The translations under genes were made by a program, and so were the position numbers. 64,000 nucleotides of DNA. Source: Collinsella sp. GTDB taxonomy: Bacteria > Actinomycetota > Coriobacteriia > Coriobacteriales > Coriobacteriaceae. Location: the NCBI GenBank assembly GCA_019414515.1, contig DXLX01000038.1:1-64000 (forward strand). Direction: 5' to 3'. The notes under the pieces were generated by a model. It saw only the letters and a list, made by a program, of their open reading frames with translations, was not told the DNA's origin and did not search any database. Positions 58,587 to 64,000 of this stretch are shown here, piece after piece. The number at the start of each line of letters is the position of its first letter. Within the stretch, counting starts at the first letter, position 1.

Positions 58587-59312
58587 TTACACGTGCTTCT
58601 TGTTCAGAATCACGCCGTTGGTGGTGTAACCCATGCGGTCGAGCGCTTCAAGCGCGGCAGCTCCCTCGGCTTCCTTCTTTGAGGAGCCGGAGCCGCGACC
58701 CTGGCGAATACCATCGATCAAAACCACAGCGGTAAAGGTGGGCGCATGCGCCGGGCCCTCGGAGCCAACGAGCTTGTACGCCGGGGGCTCGTGACCGTCG
58801 GCTTGCACGCACTCCTGCAAAAACGACTTGGGGTTCGCAGGATGCTCGGCACGCTCGGAAGCCAAATGCGGCTTAAGCGTACGGTGAATGAACTCCGCCG
58901 CAACGTCCCAGCCGGCATCCAGGTACAGCGCGCCCACGAGCGACTCATAGACGTTCTCGAGGGCCGAATGCAGGCCGCGCGCACCGGTACCGGTCTCGGA
59001 GGCACCAAAGATAATGATGTCGTCGATGCCCAACTCGTGAGAAACCTCGGATAGCGTGGCGCCCGAGACGAGCGACACCTTCAAGCGAGTGAGCTTGCCC
59101 TCGTCAAACTCGGGATAGGACTCAAACAGGGAGCGTGCGACCACAGCGCCCAAAATGGAATCGCCCAAGAACTCAAGGCGCTCATAGCTGGCAGAAACCG
59201 GCTGGCCCTCGACTGCCGAGGGATGCGTAAGGGCCGCGCGCAGCAGCACCTTATTGTTGAACTCGTGGCCCAGGATTTCCTGGGCGCGCGTAAGTCGTTC
59301 GGATAAAGCCAA
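58587..59312 (-). CDS. rnc: Ribonuclease III
   Basis: 241 residues. The signature ERLEFLGDSILGAVVARSLF (about 43-62) holds catalytic Glu and Asp, with the second acidic site in ENVYESLVGALYLDAGWD. The C-terminal dsRNA-binding domain runs from PKSFLQECVQADGH to GSGSSKKEAEGAAALEAL. It processes rRNA and structured mRNAs, possibly including the many hairpins in this window. The gap to acpP is 3 bases. Confidence 0.96.
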   Translation of the reverse strand: MALSERLTRAQEILGHEFNNKVLLRAALTHPSAVEGQPVSASYERLEFLGDSILGAVVARSLFESYPEFDEGKLTRLKVSLVSGATLSEVSHELGIDDIIIFGASETGTGARGLHSALENVYESLVGALYLDAGWDVAAEFIHRTLKPHLASERAEHPANPKSFLQECVQADGHEPPAYKLVGSEGPAHAPTFTAVVLIDGIRQGRGSGSSKKEAEGAAALEALDRMGYTTNGVILNKKHV

Positions 59313-59315
59313 GAC

Positions 59316-59558
59316 TTAGGCCTCCTTGGCAGCTTCGATAGCGTCGACGGCGTCGGCGACAGAGTTGAGCGAGAGCAGGGTCTCGTCATCGATCTCGAGG
59401 TTGAACTCGTCCTCGATAGCCGTAACCAGCTGCAGGCGCTCGAGCGAGTTGGCATCGAGGTCGTCAAAGGTGGTCTCCTCGCTAATTTCGGCAACATCGA
59501 CGCCCAGAACGTCAGCAGCGACCTCGGCGATCTTGTCGAAGATTTCGGAGCGGTCCAT
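59316..59558 (-). CDS. acpP: Acyl carrier protein
   Basis: 80 residues. The four-helix ACP has its 4'-phosphopantetheine serine in LDANSLERLQLVTAIE, where the usual D-S-L reads N-S-L. The acidic character and helix pattern are normal (MDRSEIFDKIAEVAADVLG). The substitution before the serine is worth noting but does not remove the attachment site. ATG 59558 follows AGAGGAAG. Located between plsX and rnc as in many bacteria, for fatty-acid and phospholipid synthesis. Confidence 0.93.
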   Translation of the reverse strand: MDRSEIFDKIAEVAADVLGVDVAEISEETTFDDLDANSLERLQLVTAIEDEFNLEIDDETLLSLNSVADAVDAIEAAKEA

Positions 59559-59682
59559 AGCGCTTCCTCTCATAGTACATGAATACCAAAAGAATGGTAC
59601 CGCCCGGGCGGTACCAAGACACGGTTCTGATTCTACCCCACGACGTGCGCCGCGAAGCACATAACAGCGCTCTAACTCGCTC

Positions 59683-60702
59683 TTACAAAACGATACTGTC
59701 CATAGAGTTGGCGACATTCTCGACCAGCCCGGCGCGCACGGCTTCGGCCGCCGCGAGCGTACCGTTTTTGACAGCCTCGACCGAGGTGGCGCCATGGCCG
59801 ATCAGGACCACGCCGCGCAGGCCCAGAAGAATCGCGCCGCCCTTGGCGTCGCCAGAGAGCTTGGCCTTAATCTCGCGCATCTGCTTTTTGATGAGCAGCG
59901 CGGCGATCTTGGTGCCGAGCGAGGCCATAAAGGCGCCCTTGAGCTCCTGCAGCAAAAACTTGGCAGCGCCCTCGGTAGCTTTGAGAGCGATATTACCCGA
60001 CATGCCATCGGCAACGACGACATCGAAGTTACCTGAGGTGAGGTCGGTGCCCTCGCAGTTACCAACAAAGCCGGGAACGGCGGCCTTCATAGCAGGGAAA
60101 CAGGCCTTGGTAAAGTTGGAGCCCTTCTCATCCTCGGTGCCATTGGCAAGCAGGCCCACGCGAGGATGCTCGATGCCCAGGACGACGCGGGCATAGGCGC
60201 TACCCATCTGGGCAAAACGCACCATGTCATCGACCTCCACATCGGGGTTGGCACCCATGTCGCACAGCACCGTCAGACCGCCGGCGCGATTGGGCAACGC
60301 ATTGGTGAGGCACGGACGCACCGGCTGCTTCTTGCCTTCGGCCTGATACCTAAACGGCGTCACATAGGCGGTGGCGGCGGCGGTCATGGCACCGGTGGAG
60401 CCGGCGGAGAAGAACGCATCCGCGTTGCCCTTCTTAATGGCGCGGCAAGAAAGCACGATCGACGACTTACGCTTGGTCATCACGGCGCGAATGGAATCGT
60501 CATCCATGGCGATAACGTCAGGCGCCTCAAGGGCCTCAACACGTGCATGGGAAGCTGCAAAGGGATTGACGATTTCGGCGGGACCAGCTGCCAAGACCTC
60601 GATATCGGGATCGGCGGCAAGTGCAGCCTCAATACCGTCGAGGACAACCTGCGGCTTCTCGTCTCCACCCACAACGTCTACACAAACGCGAACGTTACTC
60701 AT
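59683..60702 (-). CDS. plsX: Phosphate acyltransferase PlsX
   Basis: 339 residues. N-terminal VCVDVVGGDEKPQVVLDG is the PlsX version of the phosphotransacylase start (usually VDAMGGD). Also present: GSTGAMTAAATAYVTP, LCDMGANPDV and NEDEK-like NGTEDEKGSNF. It makes acyl-phosphate from acyl-ACP for phosphatidic acid synthesis. ATG 60702 has AAGGAG 7 bases upstream; ATG 60708 is too close. acpP follows after 124 bases. Confidence 0.95.
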   Translation of the reverse strand: MSNVRVCVDVVGGDEKPQVVLDGIEAALAADPDIEVLAAGPAEIVNPFAASHARVEALEAPDVIAMDDDSIRAVMTKRKSSIVLSCRAIKKGNADAFFSAGSTGAMTAAATAYVTPFRYQAEGKKQPVRPCLTNALPNRAGGLTVLCDMGANPDVEVDDMVRFAQMGSAYARVVLGIEHPRVGLLANGTEDEKGSNFTKACFPAMKAAVPGFVGNCEGTDLTSGNFDVVVADGMSGNIALKATEGAAKFLLQELKGAFMASLGTKIAALLIKKQMREIKAKLSGDAKGGAILLGLRGVVLIGHGATSVEAVKNGTLAAAEAVRAGLVENVANSMDSIVL

Positions 60703-60719
60703 ATACATGCTCCTTATAC

Positions 60720-60749
60720 AAAAATGGCCGACTCAATGAGCCGGCCATT
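60720..60749 (-). terminator. Hairpin terminator between rpmF and plsX
   Basis: On the minus strand AATGGCCG/CGGCCATT with an 11-base loop is followed by TTTTTG. It lies inside the gene run, just ahead of the plsX ribosome site, and may lower plsX expression relative to L32. Confidence 0.78.
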
Positions 60750-60789
60750 GTGGTTCCAGTTGGAACGGCATCGTATCCAGAGTATACCG

Positions 60790-60969
60790 TTACTCGGTAA
60801 CGATAACCTCGCGGTCCTTGTAGAAACCGCAGCTAGGGCACACGTGGTGCGGGAGCTTGACAGCACCGCAACGGGGGCACGTGGACTGAGCCGCAGCCGA
60901 GATCTTCATGTTGGCGGAACGGCGGGTGTGAGTGCGGATACGACCCTGCTTTTGTTTAGGTACGGGCAT
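60790..60969 (-). CDS. rpmF: 50S ribosomal protein L32
   Basis: 59 residues: MPVPKQKQGRIRTHTRRS at the start, then TCPRCG and VCPSCGFYKDREVI. The two C-x-x-C pairs show the zinc-binding form. Together with DUF177 upstream and plsX downstream this is the classic yceD-rpmF-plsX arrangement. GAAGGTC precedes the ATG. Confidence 0.96.
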   Translation of the reverse strand: MPVPKQKQGRIRTHTRRSANMKISAAAQSTCPRCGAVKLPHHVCPSCGFYKDREVIVTE

Positions 60970-61033
60970 AGTGACCTTCCTTATGAACTATCCAGTGTGG
61001 CGATTACGCGCAAGTAGCGATACTACCACAGTT

Positions 61034-61588
61034 TTACTCGTCAAGCTTGAGATTCTTCAATGCTGCAAATGGATTTTCCGTGGCTTCGGCCCATTCGGCC
61101 TCGGCTTGGGCAGCACAATCGCATTGCTCCACGTTGAGATTGGCGCCGCAAACGGGACAAAGACCGCGGCAATCGGGCTTGCAGAGCACAACAAACGGCG
61201 TGTCCATGACAACGGCGTCGTTGATGGGCTCGCCCAGATCGACGACGCGATCCTCGCCCAGGAGCTCATAGCCGTCTTCGTAGGCCTCGGGGTCCTCGGG
61301 CTCATGGAAGAGATAGAACTCCTCGATCTCGCCGGCAATGTCAAACGAGGCAGGCTCCAGGCAACGGTCGCACTCGCCGGTGGCGTGCGCGCGAACCATG
61401 CCGGTAAGCAGAACACCGGTGCCGGCATTGGTAAAGACCACGTCATAGTCGATACCGTCCTGCAGCTGGTACTCTTTCTCGCCCACCGTGTAGGCAGCGA
61501 CATCGACCTTACCGGTCAGCGGATACGAGTCTCCGGGAAACTCGAGCTGCTCGGAAAGATCGACGGTAACGCTCGGGAACTCAGCCAT
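61034..61588 (-). CDS. DUF177 (YceD) protein
   Basis: 184 residues. The DUF177 pattern is visible: a tight mid-protein motif GECDRCLEPASFDIAGEIEEFYL and a later CKPDCRGLCPVCGANLN. The last part has the C-x-x-x-C and C-x-x-C set seen in Gram-positive members. YceD is linked to rRNA maturation and L32 synthesis; in actinobacteria the exact role is open. It overlaps the upstream coiled-coil gene as TAATG and is followed by rpmF. Confidence 0.88.
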   Translation of the reverse strand: MAEFPSVTVDLSEQLEFPGDSYPLTGKVDVAAYTVGEKEYQLQDGIDYDVVFTNAGTGVLLTGMVRAHATGECDRCLEPASFDIAGEIEEFYLFHEPEDPEAYEDGYELLGEDRVVDLGEPINDAVVMDTPFVVLCKPDCRGLCPVCGANLNVEQCDCAAQAEAEWAEATENPFAALKNLKLDE

Positions 61589-62085
61589 TACCACTGACCA
61601 TTCTGCTGGGGGGCGCCCTCATTGAGCTGCTGGCGGCAACGGGTGACGGTGCCGGTCAGACTCTTGAGGTTCTCCTCCAGGTGCGTAAAGACCTGCTCGG
61701 CGTAATCCTCGGCAGCATAGCGCGTCTCGCGCTCATACTGCTGGGCACGGTCGCGGATATCGTCGGCCTGCTGCTGCGCAAGGCGAACAATTTCCTGCTC
61801 ACCGGCAATAGTGAGGGCCTGCTGCTGAGCGTCGGCGATGATGGAATCGGCCTGAGCGGCGGCGGAAGCCATAAGCTCCTCGCGCTCTTTGAGGATACGG
61901 CGGGACTTCTGCCATTCCTCGGGATAGCTCATGCGGATCTCATCGAGGATGTTAAAGAAGACGTCGGCATCGATGACCTTCATCTGGGCGTTCTTGCCGA
62001 ACGGCGTCTTAGCCTCTTGGATGAGCCCCTCGAGCTCGTCGACAAGGCTCACGATCCTGTCGCCAGGAAAATTCTCGCCCGGCAT
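61588..62085 (-). CDS. Coiled-coil protein of unknown function (DivIVA/AtpF-like helix)
   Basis: 165 residues, not assigned to a function. Residues about 8-60 are mixed; about 62-145 form one long charged helix (ILKEREELMASAAAQADS, then AQQQADDIRDRAQQYERET) like ATP synthase b or DivIVA-type coils. The tail is Gln-rich. No membrane helix, so it is not AtpF. Similar genes occur before DUF177-rpmF in actinobacteria. AAAGGAG supports ATG 62085. Confidence 0.75.
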   Translation of the reverse strand: MPGENFPGDRIVSLVDELEGLIQEAKTPFGKNAQMKVIDADVFFNILDEIRMSYPEEWQKSRRILKEREELMASAAAQADSIIADAQQQALTIAGEQEIVRLAQQQADDIRDRAQQYERETRYAAEDYAEQVFTHLEENLKSLTGTVTRCRQQLNEGAPQQNGQW

Positions 62086-62153
62086 CCGGTCTCCTTTCAT
62101 AGGTAACATATCATCGTGCTAGTTTACCACATGCCACCTGGCAATAAAAAACG

Positions 62154-62651
62154 TCACGAAAAGCGATGTTTAAGCGCCTCGACCACATTAGCCGGCACAA
62201 ACGTCGAAACATCACTACCGAGCGAGGCGATCTGGCGTACAACCGAGCTCGAGATGTAGCCATACTGCGGAGCACTCATGACAAAGATGGACTCCAGCTC
62301 GTTATCCAAGCGGTAGTTGAGGTCGGCTTGCTGCAGCTCATACTCAAAGTCGGTCATGGCGCGTAGGCCCTTGACCACGGCACCGGCACCCTGCTCGCGA
62401 GCAAAGTCGACGAGCAGTCCGGTAAAGGGCAGGACCTCGACGCCATCGATATCACCGAGTGCCTCACGGGCCAGCGCCACGCGTTCATCGAGCGTAAACG
62501 TGGTGCCCACGCCGTTTTTGCCCTGCGACTCGGCAACGGCCACGATCACACTGGGAAAAATGCGGCGGGCGCGGCGGATGACGTCGATATGGCCAAACGT
62601 GATGGGATCGAAGGTACCCGGAACGATGACGCGGTTAATGGTGTCACTCAT
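62154..62651 (-). CDS. coaD: Phosphopantetheine adenylyltransferase
   Basis: 165 residues. The nucleotidyltransferase HIGH-type motif is PGTFDPITFGHIDVIRRA (Ser of the usual SFDP is Thr here). Later motifs ALAREALGDIDGV, GLRAMTDFEYELQ and SSSVVRQIASLG fit CoaD. It makes dephospho-CoA from 4'-phosphopantetheine. AGGAGG precedes ATG 62651, and the gene overlaps rsmD by 8 bases; rsmD-coaD is a widespread pair. Confidence 0.95.
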   Translation of the reverse strand: MSDTINRVIVPGTFDPITFGHIDVIRRARRIFPSVIVAVAESQGKNGVGTTFTLDERVALAREALGDIDGVEVLPFTGLLVDFAREQGAGAVVKGLRAMTDFEYELQQADLNYRLDNELESIFVMSAPQYGYISSSVVRQIASLGSDVSTFVPANVVEALKHRFS

Positions 62652-63294
62652 GGGCATCCTCCTGAAACGTCGTGCCGTCGCTGTCATCGGCATCGGTGGC
62701 GATGTCGTCATCCTCGCCCTCGCCGACCCAACGGAGCAGATCGACCGAGGTGATGCCATAGCGTTTCTCACGCACGGTTACAAAGCCGGCAGGATGTGCA
62801 CCCGCGTCGGCGGCAGCATGCTCAAACAGAGCATAGGCGCCCGGGGTGAGCAGACCCTGCTGGGCCAGGTTCTGCAGCAGCTCATCGACCGGCTTGGCAC
62901 CAAAAGCATAGGGCGGGTCGAGCAAGACCAGATCGAAGGGGCCGCCCGGCACGCGGCCGCGCGAAGCGCTCGCAAGGACATCGCCCGTCACCACACGCCA
63001 ACGCGCGCGATCGCGACAGAGCGACTCGATATTCTTGGTTATGAGCCTCGCGGCATTGCGATCGATCTCGAACGTCGTGAGCGAACGGGCGCCCCGCGAG
63101 AGCATCTCGATGCCTAGGGCACCGGAGCCGCCAAAGGCATCCAGTACGCGAACCTCGTCCAAATCAAAGCCGAAGGCCGATAGGACCATGGATGCACACG
63201 CCTCGCGCACGCGGTCGGTCGTCGGACGCGTAACATCGCGACCGCGCGGTTCTTCGATCTTGCGACCGCGCCATTCACCGCCGATGATTCTCAT
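62644..63294 (-). CDS. rsmD: 16S rRNA (guanine-N2) methyltransferase RsmD
   Basis: 216 residues. The N-terminus MRIIGGEWRGRKIEEP and RPTTDRVREACASMVLS are family-typical. The SAM motif is VRVLDAFGGSGALGIEML, and the catalytic motif DPPY lies in FDLVLLDPPYAFG. It methylates a guanine of 16S rRNA (G966 in E. coli). The C-terminal acidic tail (EGEDDDIATDADDSDG) is extra. The start overlaps the recG stop. Confidence 0.94.
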   Translation of the reverse strand: MRIIGGEWRGRKIEEPRGRDVTRPTTDRVREACASMVLSAFGFDLDEVRVLDAFGGSGALGIEMLSRGARSLTTFEIDRNAARLITKNIESLCRDRARWRVVTGDVLASASRGRVPGGPFDLVLLDPPYAFGAKPVDELLQNLAQQGLLTPGAYALFEHAAADAGAHPAGFVTVREKRYGITSVDLLRWVGEGEDDDIATDADDSDGTTFQEDAHE

Positions 63295-64000
63295 CCTCCG
63301 CTGACCTCCTTAAAAATATGTCGATATCGCTTGGCGACCGCATCGCGCAGGGGACGCGTCGCCACAGAGTCAAGATTACTAGCATACCGCAAGAGCTCGA
63401 CCGCGTCCAAATGCGCCCACTCGATGAGCTCCTCATCGGCATCAAGGTCGACAAAACGCAGGGTCACGCCACCATGCTGACGGTAACCCAAGATTTCGCC
63501 CTCGTGGCGAAGTCGCAGGTCCATCTGTGCAAGCGTAAAGCCATCTGCGGTCTTCTCGAGCGACTGCAGGCGATCTTGTGCCGCCGATGTACCGCCGTTG
63601 CCCTTGGAGTGCGTCATGACCAGGCATGTGCCCGCCACGGTACCACGGCCCACACGTCCACGAAGCTGATGCAGGGCGGCCAAACCAAAGCGCTCACCGT
63701 TCTCGATGACCATCACGGTGGCATTGGGCACGTCGACGCCCACCTCGACCACGGTGGTCGAGACGAGCACGTCAATCTCGCCGCGTTTAAAGGCGTCGAT
63801 CACGCGATCCTTCTCCCCCGCCCGCATGCGGCCGTGGAGGCGCTCGATAGTAAGCCCCGGCAACGCCAGGCGCAGCCGGTCGAGCTCGGTTGCCGTATCG
63901 TGCAGCGGCACGGGGACGGTCACGCGGCCCTCATCGTCGCGGGCGATACCGGGGACATCCTCAAGCTCATCGGCCGAGTCGCTCGGCTCCACAAGCGGGC
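63291..64000 (-). CDS. recG: ATP-dependent DNA helicase RecG, C-terminal part (cut by window edge)
   Basis: Only the last ~236 residues are inside the window; the frame is open through base 64000. Visible are CPLV-type PLVEPSDSADELEDV, GRMRAGEKDRVIDAFKRGEIDVLVSTTVVEVG (helicase motifs IV-V) and HQLRGRVGRGTVAGTCL (motif VI). The end is LRYASNLD through YRHIFKEVSGG, so the C-terminus is complete. RecG remodels stalled forks. The recG-rsmD-coaD order is common. Confidence 0.95.
   Translation of the reverse strand, partial: PLVEPSDSADELEDVPGIARDDEGRVTVPVPLHDTATELDRLRLALPGLTIERLHGRMRAGEKDRVIDAFKRGEIDVLVSTTVVEVGVDVPNATVMVIENGERFGLAALHQLRGRVGRGTVAGTCLVMTHSKGNGGTSAAQDRLQSLEKTADGFTLAQMDLRLRHEGEILGYRQHGGVTLRFVDLDADEELIEWAHLDAVELLRYASNLDSVATRPLRDAVAKRYRHIFKEVSGG

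Noticed and set aside
61588..62085. ATP synthase subunit b (atpF)
   Set aside because: No membrane helix and no other atp genes nearby; only the coiled coil resembles it.

Overview
The window is a G+C-rich bacterial chromosome segment that best fits the Actinomycetota class Coriobacteriia, probably a Collinsella-like gut anaerobe. This is an inference from gene content and order: PTS-based sugar uptake, a Gram-positive NEAT-type lipoprotein system, an ileS T-box with a transcription terminator, and actinobacterial-style runs such as aroK-aroB-pepP-efp-asp23-nusB. No rRNA, CRISPR array or prophage was seen. Most genes lie on the minus strand.

Layout. (1) 1-4610: plus-strand ABC importer with two lipoproteins that share a NEAT-like domain, a FecCD permease and an ATPase with an extra C-terminal domain, ending at a scrap of an IS3-family transposase. 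(2) 4611-8494: TetR regulator, flippase-like membrane protein, a tandem pair of identical tRNA-Glu(CUC) genes, and the CCA-adding enzyme. (3) 8659-16570: a PTS block with two PfkB sugar-phosphate kinases, ptsI, ptsH and a three-domain fructose permease, plus a divergent RpiR-type regulator. Its intergenic DNA is rich in palindromes. (4) 16630-29826: housekeeping run recN-nadK-tlyA-xseB-nusB-asp23-efp-pepP-(aroB-like)-aroK-yqeG-mltG-ruvX-alaS. The aroB-position protein has lost its metal-site and catalytic motifs. (5) 30021-38013: an A/T-rich small membrane gene, then an overlapping cluster of DUF948, RsbW-like, sigma factor and AI-2E-type transporter genes, then rarA, a dGTPase, a lone prepilin-peptidase-like gene and a GT2 glycosyltransferase. 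(6) 38096-43250: rluD, lspA and ileS with an Ile T-box leader. (7) 43394-52520: a GldA-like dehydrogenase, DUF523, ftsH, a cobO-like gene broken by an early stop, a MATE transporter, a SpoU methylase, folA-thyA, and a DUF134-NifX fusion with paired operators and a strong internal start. (8) 52637-64000: ffh-ftsY-smc-rnc-acpP-plsX-rpmF-DUF177-coiled coil-coaD-rsmD-recG, the last cut by the window edge.

The points most worth following are the NEAT/ABC locus, the degenerate DHQ-synthase homologue, the DUF134-NifX gene with a probable nested second product, the reduced RsbW/sigma operon, and a family of intergenic hairpins in which some members have different stems but the same loop word.
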